This document shows positions 1 to 7,876 of a stretch of DNA of 64,000 bases, one piece after another; positions within the stretch are counted from its first letter, which is position 1; the number at the start of each line of letters is the position of its first letter. Location: contig NZ_VWPH01000001.1 of assembly GCF_008630535.1 (NCBI RefSeq), positions 62,001-126,000 on the forward strand, written 5' to 3'. The position numbers and the translations under genes are program-made. The notes below the pieces were generated by a model. The model was not told the DNA's origin and did no database searches. It was given only the letters and a program-made list of their open reading frames with translations. The stretch comes from Saccharopolyspora hirsuta (GTDB lineage: Bacteria; Actinomycetota; Actinomycetes; Mycobacteriales; Pseudonocardiaceae).

Positions 1-491
1 CAGTAGCGGCCGTTGAAGAGGGTCAGCTCGCCCAGCTCGCCGCGTCGCACGTGGTCGCGGATCGCGGAGATCGCCGGGGACCGGCGGAAGGTGTAGCCCA
101 CCGCGGTCACCGCCTCGGCGGTCCGCTCGGCGGCCACCATCGCCTCGGCGTCGGCCAGCGAACCCGCCAGCGGTTTCTCGCACAGCACGTGCTTGCCCGC
201 CCGGATCAGCGCCTCGGCGATCGGGCGGTGCAGGGCGTTGCCGACGACGATGCTGACCGCGTCGATCGACGGGTCCTCGACGATCTCCTCCCAGCTGGAG
301 ACGGCTTTCTCGTAGCCGTAGCGGCGGGCGGCGTCGGCCGCCAGCTCGGTGTTGGCGTCGGCGATCGCGGCGAGCCGGACCGGTGGGAGTCCGTCGCCGA
401 AGACGGTGTTGACCTGGCGGTACCCGGCGGCGTGGCTGCGTCCGGCCATGCCAGCGCCGATGACGGCGACGGACAGTGGTTGTTTCGACAT
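1..491 (-). CDS. Gfo/Idh/MocA family oxidoreductase, N-terminal part (runs off the left edge)
   Basis: Translating the minus strand from the ATG at 491 gives an NAD(P)-binding Rossmann fold with the motif GAGMAG near residue 11 and the family signature CEKPL near residue 108. The reading frame is open to base 1, so the C-terminal substrate domain is outside the window. A strong AGGAGGAA ribosome site lies at 501-508. The family oxidises or reduces sugars and inositols. Divergent position from a LacI regulator and a TTGACA promoter at 657-685 suggest an inducible inositol or sugar dehydrogenase; the substrate is inferred only. Confidence 0.85.
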   Translation of the reverse strand, partial: MSKQPLSVAVIGAGMAGRSHAAGYRQVNTVFGDGLPPVRLAAIADANTELAADAARRYGYEKAVSSWEEIVEDPSIDAVSIVVGNALHRPIAEALIRAGKHVLCEKPLAGSLADAEAMVAAERTAEAVTAVGYTFRRSPAISAIRDHVRRGELGELTLFNGRY

Positions 492-623
492 CGTTTCCGC
501 TTCCTCCTGCGTCCCGGGACCGTGCCTGGTCGGTGCGGGGAAAGGCCTGTTCAGACGAGAGATCACCGGGCGGCTGCAGCGCGCGGCCGCGGTGGGGAGA
601 GGCGAGCAGCTGGCTGCGCTGGG

Positions 624-643
624 TTACCAGAACGTTCCGGTAA
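624..643. promoter_or_regulatory. LacI-type operator palindrome
   Basis: A 20-bp inverted repeat, TTACCAGAACGTTCCGGTAA, has nine of ten paired positions and the central CG typical of LacI-family operators. It lies just downstream of the -10 box of the leftward promoter and 91 bp before the LacI start at 734, so the adjacent regulator could repress both genes from it. Assignment to that regulator is inference. Confidence 0.6.
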
Positions 644-656
644 TCTGTGGTGGCAA

Positions 657-689
657 ACACTATGCAGACATGGTGCTTATGTCAAGACA
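657..689 (-). promoter_or_regulatory. Promoter of the partial dehydrogenase with overlapping TGTCAAGACA element
   Basis: On the minus strand a perfect -35 TTGACA (680-685) is followed by a 17-bp spacer and TAGTGT (657-662). The -35 is embedded in TGTCTTGACA (680-689 read leftward), which fits the corynebacterial IolR consensus KGWCHTRACA at all ten positions. The same element recurs before the other inositol operons in this window. Confidence 0.55.
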
Positions 690-733
690 AAGTGTCGGCC
701 CGGTTTCCGGGCGGGCGGGAGAGGTGGGCTCGC

Positions 734-1756
734 GTGGCGGGGAAGAACGGGCGGACGACGATCGTCGACGTGGCGAAGGCCGCCGGGACCTCGGTCGCCT
801 CGGCGTCGGTGGCGCTGCGCGGAGAGCGCGGGGTCTCGGAGCGGACCCGGGCGCACGTCCTCGCGGTCGCGGACCGCCTCGGATACCAGCCCGACCAGCG
901 CGCCCGGCTGCTTCGCGAGCAGAAGTCCCGCCTGCTGGGGGTGACCTTCTCGGTCGACCAGACCTTCCACGCCGAGGTGATCGAGCACCTCTACCGCGCC
1001 GCGGACGCCCGGGGCTACGGGCTCGTGCTCAGCGCCACCACGTCCAGCCGCTCGGAACCGGAGGCGATCGACAACCTGCTGCGGGACCGGTGCGAGACGC
1101 TGATCCTGATCAGCCCCGAGCTCCGCGACGAGCAGCTGGCGGACCTGGCGGCCCGCGCCTCGCTGGTCACGATCGGCTCGGACCTGCGCGTGACCGGCGT
1201 CGACTCGCTGCGCTCGCACGACCACCAGGGCATCGCCGACGCCGTCGCGCACCTCGTCGAGCTGGGTCACCGGGACATCACCTACATCGACGGCGGGGCG
1301 ATGGTCATGAGCTCGACCAGGCGGGCGGCCTACCTCGACGCGATGGCCGGGCACGGCCTCGACGCGCGGACCCGGGTGATCGCCGGTCGCCCCACCGAGG
1401 AGTCCGGGGTCGAGATCGCGACCGCGATGCTCGACGGGCGGGAGCCGATGCCGACCGCGATCCTCGCGCACAACGACATGATCGCGATCGGCGTCCTGCT
1501 CACCCTGCGCGCCGGGGGCGTGGCCGTCCCCGGCGACGTCTCGGTGATCGGCTACGACGACACCCGGATGGCGGCGCTGGCCTCGATCCAGCTGACCTCC
1601 GTCAGCCAGGACGCCGCCCACCTGGCGACCGCGGCCGTGGACCGCGCCATCCTGCGCGCCGAAGGCCCGGTCGCGGCCGCCGAGGTCGTCACCCCCGCCC
1701 GGCTCGTGATCCGGGGGACCACCGCGCCGGGACCTGATCACCCGCGATCCGGCTGA
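734..1756 (+). CDS. LacI family transcriptional regulator
   Basis: A 340-residue protein with an N-terminal LacI helix-turn-helix (TIVDVAKAAGTSVASAS, about residues 8-24) followed by a periplasmic-binding-protein-like sensor domain. The GTG at 734 is chosen because it gives the usual family length, the HTH starts immediately after it, and a GGGAGAGG site precedes it; an upstream ATG at 647 would add an atypical 29 residues. It is divergent from the dehydrogenase at 1-491 and flanks a 20-bp palindrome. The last 19 bp overlap the convergent iolE-like gene. The effector is probably a sugar or inositol derivative (inference). Confidence 0.9.
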   Translation: MAGKNGRTTIVDVAKAAGTSVASASVALRGERGVSERTRAHVLAVADRLGYQPDQRARLLREQKSRLLGVTFSVDQTFHAEVIEHLYRAADARGYGLVLSATTSSRSEPEAIDNLLRDRCETLILISPELRDEQLADLAARASLVTIGSDLRVTGVDSLRSHDHQGIADAVAHLVELGHRDITYIDGGAMVMSSTRRAAYLDAMAGHGLDARTRVIAGRPTEESGVEIATAMLDGREPMPTAILAHNDMIAIGVLLTLRAGGVAVPGDVSVIGYDDTRMAALASIQLTSVSQDAAHLATAAVDRAILRAEGPVAAAEVVTPARLVIRGTTAPGPDHPRSG

Positions 1757-2634
1757 TCCTCCGGCAACCGGGCGAAGATCCGGTCCAGGTGGGCCAGGCT
1801 GCGCGCGGTGTCGCGACGGGGCACGTCGACGGGGGACCGCTCGTCGAGCGCAGTGTCCTGCTCCAGCACGTACCAGCCCGCGTACCCGGCCCGGTGCACC
1901 GCGCGGAGCATCGCCTCGGTGTCGACGTCGCCGTCGCCGAGCGGGACGAACAGGCCCTGCGCGACGGCGGCGGTGAACGGCACGGCTCCGGCGCGGACCT
2001 GCTCGGCGAGATCGGCGCGCACGTCCTTGAGGTGGATGTGCCCGATGCGGCCGGGATGGCGCTGCGCCAGGGCGACCGGGTCGGTTCCGCCGATGAGCAG
2101 GTGCCCGGTGTCCAGGCACAGCGGCATCGGAGAGTCCGCGACGAACCGCTCCACCTCCTCCTCGGTCTCCACGTGGGTGCCGACGTGCGGGTGCAGCACC
2201 GTCCGCAGCCCGTGCCCGGCGACGACCTCCGCGATGCGATCGGCCGTCTCGATCAGCCTGCGCCACTCCTGGTCGCCGAGCGCGGGTCGCTCGTCGTAGC
2301 CCGTCAGGCCGGTGGCGGCGGCCAGCACCACCACTTCGCCGCCGCAGCGCGCCATCTGCTCGGCGGCTTGGGCGGCGGCGTCGACGCTGGCCCGCGCGGT
2401 GGCCGCGTCGTGCAGCGGCACCGCGAGGAAGCCGCCGACCAGGTCCAGGCCGTGGCGGGCCAGGTCCGACTGCGGGTCCGGCAGGTAGCCGGGCGGTCCC
2501 AGTTCGGTGGCCCGCAGCCCCAGCTCGGCCATCTCGGCGAGCACGTGATCGGCCGCCAGCAGGCGACCCCATCCCGGAACTTCGCTGACGCCCCAGGAGA
2601 TCGGGGCTCCGGCGATCTTGAACCCGGCGGTCAT
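1738..2634 (-). CDS. iolE: Inosose dehydratase-like TIM-barrel protein
   Basis: A 298-residue TIM barrel of the xylose-isomerase-like superfamily. The opening IAGAPISWGV, the internal LHPHVGTHVET and CLDTGHLLIGG segments (His, Asp metal ligands) and HIHLKDV are as expected for myo-inosose-2 dehydratase, which converts scyllo-inosose to 3D-trihydroxycyclohexane-1,2-dione, the substrate of IolD. The ATG at 2634 overlaps the stop of the upstream dehydrogenase by 4 bp (ATGA), so the two are translationally coupled. Of the five TIM barrels in this window it looks closest to IolE; a related inositol isomerase function is possible. Confidence 0.7.
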   Translation of the reverse strand: MTAGFKIAGAPISWGVSEVPGWGRLLAADHVLAEMAELGLRATELGPPGYLPDPQSDLARHGLDLVGGFLAVPLHDAATARASVDAAAQAAEQMARCGGEVVVLAAATGLTGYDERPALGDQEWRRLIETADRIAEVVAGHGLRTVLHPHVGTHVETEEEVERFVADSPMPLCLDTGHLLIGGTDPVALAQRHPGRIGHIHLKDVRADLAEQVRAGAVPFTAAVAQGLFVPLGDGDVDTEAMLRAVHRAGYAGWYVLEQDTALDERSPVDVPRRDTARSLAHLDRIFARLPEDQPDRG

Positions 2635-3632
2635 GCGGCCACCTCCGCGGCGAGCGACACCGGGGCGCCGGTGCGCGCCGATTCCTCGCACGCCAGCGCC
2701 AACCGGAAGCTGGTGAGGCTTTCGCGGGGCGGCGACGGGTTGGCGGCGCGGCCCGTGATCACGTCGAGGAACACCTTCATCTCGTTGACGTAGGCGTCGT
2801 GGTAGCGCTCGGTGAACGACTGCCACGGCGCTTCGGGGTGCGGACCACCGGATTCGAGGGAGCGCAGCGGCGTTCGCCCGTCCCAGCCGACGGCCAGCGA
2901 GTCCTCGCTGGCGAAGACCTCCAGGCGGCAGTCGTAGCCGACCGGGTCGTGCCGGGACGCCGACAGCAGGGCATGCGCGCCACCGGCGAAGCGCAGCGCC
3001 ACGATCGCGTTGTCCACGTCGCCCGCGTCGGCGAACGCCTGGTCCACTAGCACCGATCCGGCCGCGTAGACCTCGGTGACCTCGTCGCCGACCAGCCACG
3101 GCACCGCGTCGAGGTCGTGGACGAGGCAGTCCCGGAACAGCCCGCCCGAGGTGGCCACGAACTCCGCGGGCGGCGGCAGGTGGTCGTTGCACACGGCGCG
3201 CACCAGGTAGACCGATCCGGCTTCGCCGGAGCGCAGCCGTCGGTGCAGTTCGGCGGTCGCCGGGTCGAACCGCCGCTGGAAGCCGACGAGCACCGGCACC
3301 CCGGACGTCTCGATCTCCTCGACCAGCGCCGCCATCTCGGTCAGGTCGGGCGCGAGCGGTTTCTCGCACAGCACGGGCGTTGCGGCGGCGATCGCCCGGC
3401 GCACGAGTTCGGGGTGGGTGTCGGTGGGCGTTGCGACCAGCACGCCGTCGGCGGCGACCAGTTCGTCCGCAGTGTCCACTGCGGTGACCGCGCCGCCGAG
3501 CGCGGCAGCGGCGTCCGCTGCCCGGCCGGGCACCGGGTCGAACAGCAGGAGCTGGTCCACGTCCGGCAGGGCGGCGAGGTTCGCGGCGTGCATGGAGCCG
3601 ATCCGGCCGACCCCGGCTACTCCGATCTTCAT
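2631..3632 (-). CDS. iolG: Gfo/Idh/MocA family dehydrogenase, probable inositol 2-dehydrogenase
   Basis: A 333-residue NAD-dependent dehydrogenase with the Rossmann motif GVAGVGRIGS at the N-terminus, the CEKPL signature near residue 95 and a C-terminal alpha/beta substrate domain. Coupling to the IolE-like gene, and control from a promoter carrying two perfect LacI-type operators, support the first step of inositol catabolism (inositol to 2-keto-inositol). The ATG at 3632 is chosen as the start of the Rossmann strand; the open frame extends further upstream without a family-like sequence. Substrate assignment is inference because four other family members are nearby. Confidence 0.7.
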   Translation of the reverse strand: MKIGVAGVGRIGSMHAANLAALPDVDQLLLFDPVPGRAADAAAALGGAVTAVDTADELVAADGVLVATPTDTHPELVRRAIAAATPVLCEKPLAPDLTEMAALVEEIETSGVPVLVGFQRRFDPATAELHRRLRSGEAGSVYLVRAVCNDHLPPPAEFVATSGGLFRDCLVHDLDAVPWLVGDEVTEVYAAGSVLVDQAFADAGDVDNAIVALRFAGGAHALLSASRHDPVGYDCRLEVFASEDSLAVGWDGRTPLRSLESGGPHPEAPWQSFTERYHDAYVNEMKVFLDVITGRAANPSPPRESLTSFRLALACEESARTGAPVSLAAEVAA

Positions 3633-3770
3633 CTCGGCTACGGCCTCGTTTCGTCTGGGAGGAGGTGAGCGCGATTCCAGGGGGATTGCGCTGCGGCGGC
3701 GGAACTTCCGAGAACCCGCAGCGGTGCCGGGGGATTCCCGCACCGCTGGCGGCCCACTGCGCTCGCAGCG

Positions 3771-3800
3771 TTAGAGCGCTCTAATTTTGGAGCGCTCCAA
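3771..3800. promoter_or_regulatory. Tandem perfect LacI-type operators
   Basis: Two perfect 14-bp palindromes, TTAGAGCGCTCTAA (3771-3784) and TTGGAGCGCTCCAA (3787-3800), share the core GAGCGCTC. Their centres are 16 bp apart. They lie between the divergent dehydrogenase/iolE pair and the LacI gene at 3857, so the regulator probably controls both directions through them. Confidence 0.8.
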
Positions 3801-3801
3801 T

Positions 3802-3833
3802 GGTGTAAGCTCCTTCACGTCGGTGTCAAGACC
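3802..3833 (-). promoter_or_regulatory. Probable promoter for the dehydrogenase/iolE pair
   Basis: On the minus strand TTGACA (3824-3829) is followed by a 16-bp spacer and a weak TACACC (3802-3807). The -35 is part of GGTCTTGACA, again a full match to KGWCHTRACA. The operators at 3771-3800 start just downstream of the -10, where a bound repressor would block initiation. Confidence 0.45.
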
Positions 3834-3856
3834 CTGTTTCCCCTGAGGAGGTCCGC

Positions 3857-4855
3857 ATGGCGCGGCCGACCATGGAGGACGTCGCGGCGCGCGCCGGGGT
3901 CTCCCGGGCGCTGGTCTCGCTGGTCATGCGGGATTCGCCGAAGGTGAGCCGGGAACGCCGGGAAGCCGTGCTGCGGGCCGCCGAGGAGCTCGGCTACTCG
4001 CCGCACGCCGTGGCGCGGTCGCTGGCCTCGCGCACCTCGACGTTGCTCGGCGTGATGGTCTCCGACCTGCACAACCCGTTCTTCGCCGAGATCGTCGACG
4101 GGCTGGACGCGGTCGCCCGCAGCGAGGGCTTCGAGCTGATCATCAACACCGGTGGCCGCAGCGTCGCGCGCGAGCGCGGGGCCGTTCAGAGCCTGCTGTC
4201 GTTCCGGCCCGCCGGTCTCGTGCTGCTCGGCGCCGCTGTGCCCGCCTCCGACATCGCCGCCGCCGCGGACAAGGCTCCGGTCGTCCTCGTGGCGCGCGAT
4301 TCCCGTCTGTCCACCGTGGACACCGTCAACGACGATGGCAAGGCCGGTGCCGAGGTGGTCGTCGACCACCTCGTCGCGCTGGGCCACACCCGGATCGTGC
4401 ACCTCGACGGCGGCCGCGGCTCGCAGGCGGCGGTCCGCAAGCGCGGCTACGTCGGGGCGATGCGCAAGCACGGCCTGGAACCCGCGGTGCTCAGCAGCGA
4501 GTACACCGACAGCGCCGGGGCGAAGGCCGCCGGGCAGCTGCTGGAGCGGTTCGACCCGCTGCCCACCGCGATCGTCGCCGCCAACGACTTCAACGCGGTG
4601 GGCGCGATCTCCGCGCTCGACGAGGCGGGACTGCGGGTGCCGCAGGACGTTTCGGTGGTCGGCTACGACAACACCTCGTTGGCCGCGCTCGCGCGCATCG
4701 GCCTCACCACGATCGACCAGCCGCGCCGCGAGATGGGCAGGCTCGCCGCCGAGGCGCTGCTGCAGCGCATCCGCGACGGCCGCGTGGAGCCGGTCCGCCA
4801 CCTCCTGCAGCCGAAGCTGGTCGTGCGCGGCACCACCGGGGTGCCGAGGAGCTGA
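3857..4855 (+). CDS. LacI family transcriptional regulator
   Basis: A 332-residue repressor. It has a canonical N-terminal helix-turn-helix ([17 protein letters not shown], residues 5-21), the hinge and [16 protein letters not shown] strand that opens the sensor domain, and a type-1 periplasmic-binding fold to the end. The ATG at 3857 has a GAGGAGG site 5 nt upstream. The gene diverges from the dehydrogenase/iolE pair across two perfect palindromes, the arrangement of an autoregulated local repressor. It is distinct from the LacI at 734, with different operator sequences. Confidence 0.93.
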   Translation: MARPTMEDVAARAGVSRALVSLVMRDSPKVSRERREAVLRAAEELGYSPHAVARSLASRTSTLLGVMVSDLHNPFFAEIVDGLDAVARSEGFELIINTGGRSVARERGAVQSLLSFRPAGLVLLGAAVPASDIAAAADKAPVVLVARDSRLSTVDTVNDDGKAGAEVVVDHLVALGHTRIVHLDGGRGSQAAVRKRGYVGAMRKHGLEPAVLSSEYTDSAGAKAAGQLLERFDPLPTAIVAANDFNAVGAISALDEAGLRVPQDVSVVGYDNTSLAALARIGLTTIDQPRREMGRLAAEALLQRIRDGRVEPVRHLLQPKLVVRGTTGVPRS

Positions 4856-4886
4856 GGGCGCGGCTCCACGCCGATCGCCGGAGCGG

Positions 4887-5246
4887 TCAGGCGTTCTCGG
4901 TCGGTGCTTTGACCGCGAGCACCGGCACGTCGGCGTTCAGCAGGAGCCGCTGGGCGAGGCTGCCGAGCACGAGCTTGCCGACGGGGGAGCGCTTGCGCAT
5001 CCCGATGACCAGCAGCTCGACCTCCTCGTGGTGCTCGTCGAGCAGGTCGAGCACGTGGTCGGCGACGTCGACGCCGGGTTCGCGCTCCAGCACCCGCACG
5101 TCGACTCCGCTGGGCAGGTCGGCGATCGGGTTGAGCCGGAGGTTGGCCACCAGCAGTCCGGTGTTGCGCAGGTCGGCTTCGGCGGCCGCGGTGCGCAGCG
5201 CGACATCGCCTTCCGCGGAATCGGTGACCGCGACGAGAACAGCCAT
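4887..5246 (-). CDS. Universal stress protein (UspA family)
   Basis: A 119-residue single-domain UspA protein: MAVLVAVTDS opening strand, a central VELLVIGMRKRS segment and the C-terminal VLGSLAQRLLLNADVPVLAV, which corresponds to the ATP-binding glycine/serine loop of the family. Length is slightly short for the family (about 140). Its start is 2 bp after the stop of the sugar transporter, so the two form one transcript. USP domains often modulate transporters, and a regulatory link to the porter is possible but not shown. Confidence 0.85.
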   Translation of the reverse strand: MAVLVAVTDSAEGDVALRTAAAEADLRNTGLLVANLRLNPIADLPSGVDVRVLEREPGVDVADHVLDLLDEHHEEVELLVIGMRKRSPVGKLVLGSLAQRLLLNADVPVLAVKAPTENA

Positions 5247-5248
5247 CG

Positions 5249-6688
5249 TCAACTCCCTCGCACAGCAGGGTGGGTGTACTTGGTGCGCAGTTCGGCTTCC
5301 AGGCCTTCCAGGGAACGGCCGCGGGTTTCGGGCACGCACTTGGCCACGAACGTGATCGCGACGATCCCGAGCCCGACGAAGAGGAAGAACGTGGTCGATA
5401 TGCTGAGCGCGGCGACGAGCACCGGGAAGGTCAGGCCCACCAGGAAGTTCGTCAGCCACAGGGTCAACCCGGCGACGCCGAAGCCGAAACCGCGCAGCTT
5501 CAGCGGGAAGATCTCCGAGAGCATCAGCCAGGTGACCGGTGAGATGGCGCCCTGCTGGAAGGCCAGGAACGTCACCGTGAGGGCGAGGACGACGAACGCG
5601 CGGACGGTGCCCTCCGGCAGCGCCAGCGACACCACGCCCACCAGCAGCAGCGAGCAGGTGGTGCCGAGCTGACCGGCGAGCAGCATCGGACGCCGGTTCA
5701 CCTTGCCCAGCAAGTAGATCCCGACGAAGGTCGCGAGCACCGAGATGACCCCGTTGGCGATGTTGGCCAGCAGCGCGCCGTTGGCGGAGAAGCCCGAGGT
5801 CTGCAGGATCTGCGTGCCGTAGTACATGATCGTGTTGACGCCGCTGATCTGCTGCACGACGGCGATGCCGATGCCGACCAGCACCAGCCGCCGGATCCAC
5901 GGCGTGGCCAGGTCCCGCCAGCCGCCGGTCTGCGACTGCTTGTCCTCGGCGGCCAGCCGCTCGACCTCGGCGAGCTCGGCTTCGGCCCGCTGCGGCGTGC
6001 GCACCTGGCGCAGCACGTCGAGCGCTTCGCCGAAGCGGCCCTGGGAAGCCAGCCAGCGCGGGCTCTCCGGCATCACCAGCATCCCGAACCACAGGGCCAC
6101 TGCGGGCAGCGTTGCCACCACGAGCATCCAGCGCCACACGTGCGCGCTGTCGCCGAGCGCGGCGGCGATCCCGGCGTTGAAGGTGAACGCGAGCAGCTGC
6201 CCGGAGACGATCATCAGCTCGTTCTGGGTGACCAGCCGCCCGCGCCGCTCGGCGGGCGAGATCTCCGCCAGGTAGGTGGGCACCGTGACCGAGGCGCCGC
6301 CGACCGCCAGGCCCAGCACGAACCGGGACCCGACCATGACCGCCGTGGTGGGGGCGAAGGTGCAGCCGAGCGTGCCGATCAGGAAGACCACGGCCAGCAG
6401 CAGGATGTTCCGGCGGCGACCGCGCTGGTCGGAGATGCGGCCGCCGACGATCGCGCCCAGCGCGGCGCCGAGCAGCAGCGAGCTGGTGACCAGCCCCTCG
6501 GTCACCGGGGTCAGGCCGAGGTCCTCGGTCATGAACGGCAGCGCACCGTTGATGACGCCGGTGTCGTAGCCGAAGAGCAGGCCGCCGAAGGTGGCGATCA
6601 GGGTGACCATGCGCAGGCGGCGGCGATGCGGGCCGGGGGCCTCCGGGGGGACGGGTGGCGTTGTCGTCTCGCTCTGGGTGGAAGGCAT
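5249..6688 (-). CDS. iolT: MFS sugar porter, probable myo-inositol transporter
   Basis: A 479-residue major facilitator with twelve predicted membrane segments. Sugar-porter signatures include GYDTGVINGALPF after the first helix, DQRGRRR between helices 2 and 3, PESPRWL before the central loop, QQISGVNTIMYY in helix 7 and PETRGRSLEGLE at the C-terminus. These match proton-coupled inositol/sugar transporters. The ATG at 6688 has GAAGGA upstream. Surrounding inositol genes and the TGTCAAGACA promoter at 6901-6934 support inositol uptake; specificity is inferred. Confidence 0.85.
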   Translation of the reverse strand: MPSTQSETTTPPVPPEAPGPHRRRLRMVTLIATFGGLLFGYDTGVINGALPFMTEDLGLTPVTEGLVTSSLLLGAALGAIVGGRISDQRGRRRNILLLAVVFLIGTLGCTFAPTTAVMVGSRFVLGLAVGGASVTVPTYLAEISPAERRGRLVTQNELMIVSGQLLAFTFNAGIAAALGDSAHVWRWMLVVATLPAVALWFGMLVMPESPRWLASQGRFGEALDVLRQVRTPQRAEAELAEVERLAAEDKQSQTGGWRDLATPWIRRLVLVGIGIAVVQQISGVNTIMYYGTQILQTSGFSANGALLANIANGVISVLATFVGIYLLGKVNRRPMLLAGQLGTTCSLLLVGVVSLALPEGTVRAFVVLALTVTFLAFQQGAISPVTWLMLSEIFPLKLRGFGFGVAGLTLWLTNFLVGLTFPVLVAALSISTTFFLFVGLGIVAITFVAKCVPETRGRSLEGLEAELRTKYTHPAVRGS

Positions 6689-6900
6689 CGTGGGTCCTTC
6701 GGTGTGGCCAGCAGTGCTTCCCGAGGGGGAGGTGCCGGTCTCGTGCGCGGCTGGGCGTCGGCGGATCGCGGGACGCCCGTGGTGGCGGATGGGCCGCATC
6801 GTCCGGGTTCGCGAGGTCGATGCGCGGATGGGCCGGGGAACCGGGTTCAGCCTCGGCCGTTCTCGCCTGGTGCGCCCCGAGGTGGCGCGGCGACGTCCGT

Positions 6901-6934
6901 ACTATGCTGCCGGTCACACAAGTTTGTCAAGACA
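6901..6934 (-). promoter_or_regulatory. Promoter of the transporter operon with TGTCAAGACA element
   Basis: Leftward TTGACA (6925-6930), an 18-bp spacer and CATAGT (6901-6906) form a good vegetative promoter. It sits in the 312-bp stretch between the transporter start and the end of iolH. The element TGTCAAGACA (6925-6934) fully matches the corynebacterial IolR consensus when read leftward. The rest of this intergenic stretch shows no gene. Confidence 0.55.
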
Positions 6935-7000
6935 TATCGACATGGTCGGGCTGGGGGCGCCGTGCTCCGCCCGACCCGCAGCGGAGCACGGCGGAAGTGC

Positions 7001-7855
7001 TCACCAGGTCTTGACGTACTCGTCGATCTTCTCGCGCATGTAGATCGAGGACTCGCGGGCCCGGTCCTCCCAGGCGAACACGCAGGCGACCATGATGCCG
7101 TCGAAGTCGTTGTCGCGCAGGCAGCCGAAGAACTCGTCCCAGTCGACCTCGCCCTGCCCGATGTCGAGGTGCTGGTGGATGCGGGCGGGCGAGCCCGGCG
7201 GGTTGACGATGTAGCGCAGCCCGGACGACGCGGTGTGGTCGAAGGTGTCCGCGACGTGCACGTGGGTGAGCAGGTCGCCGGCGCGCTTCATGATGCCCGG
7301 CGCGTCGTTGCCCATGTGGAAGGTGTGCGGCGCGCAGTAGAGGAACTGCACGTTCGGCGAGTTGATGCCGCGCACCATGTCCACCGCGACGTGACCGTCC
7401 TCGACGAAGTCGTCGGGGTGCGGTTCGAGCTTGAGCGTGATGCCCTCGCGCTCGAAGATCGGCAGCAGCTCCTCCACGGACCGCCAGAACTGGCCCTCGC
7501 TGCGGTCGGGCGATTCCGGGCGGCCGTTGAACTCCGAGACCATCACGTCGACGCCGAGGTCGCTGGTGATCTGGATGGCGCGCTTCCAGTAGCGCACGGC
7601 CGCTTCGCGCTGCTCGTCCTCCGGGCCGGACCACCGGTACAGCGGCAGCACCGAGGCGACGCCGACCCCGGCCGCGTCGAGTTCCCGGCGGAACCGGCGG
7701 ACCGTGGCGTCGTCGACGCGGGGGTGCTTGAAGAAGGGCAGGAAGTCCTCGCGCGGGGACAGCTCGATCCACTCGTAGCCGAGTTCGGCCACCAGGCGGG
7801 GGAGTTCGAGCAGCGGGGTGAACCGGAACATGTGCGGGTCGAGTGCGATTTTCAC
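7001..7855 (-). CDS. iolH: IolH-like TIM-barrel protein
   Basis: A 284-residue sugar-phosphate-isomerase-like TIM barrel. The N-terminus MKIALDPHM and the segments WIELSPREDFLPFF, EPHPDDFVEDGH, YCAPHTFHMGNDAP, LTHVHVADTFDH and INQ-like RIHQHLDIGQGEVDWD are the pattern I associate with actinobacterial IolH. The biochemical role of IolH is not settled; isomerisation or dehydration of an inositol intermediate is likely. The start is a GTG at 7855 with GAGGAG upstream. It is last in a three-gene operon with a dehydrogenase and another TIM barrel. Confidence 0.75.
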   Translation of the reverse strand: MKIALDPHMFRFTPLLELPRLVAELGYEWIELSPREDFLPFFKHPRVDDATVRRFRRELDAAGVGVASVLPLYRWSGPEDEQREAAVRYWKRAIQITSDLGVDVMVSEFNGRPESPDRSEGQFWRSVEELLPIFEREGITLKLEPHPDDFVEDGHVAVDMVRGINSPNVQFLYCAPHTFHMGNDAPGIMKRAGDLLTHVHVADTFDHTASSGLRYIVNPPGSPARIHQHLDIGQGEVDWDEFFGCLRDNDFDGIMVACVFAWEDRARESSIYMREKIDEYVKTW

Positions 7856-7876
7856 GGTGACTCCTCGGGTGGCGTG

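Noticed and set aside
677-2572. 631-residue minus-strand open frame
   Set aside because: Arg/Pro/Gly-rich shadow of the LacI and iolE-like genes; it has no domain and runs antisense to a clear helix-turn-helix protein.
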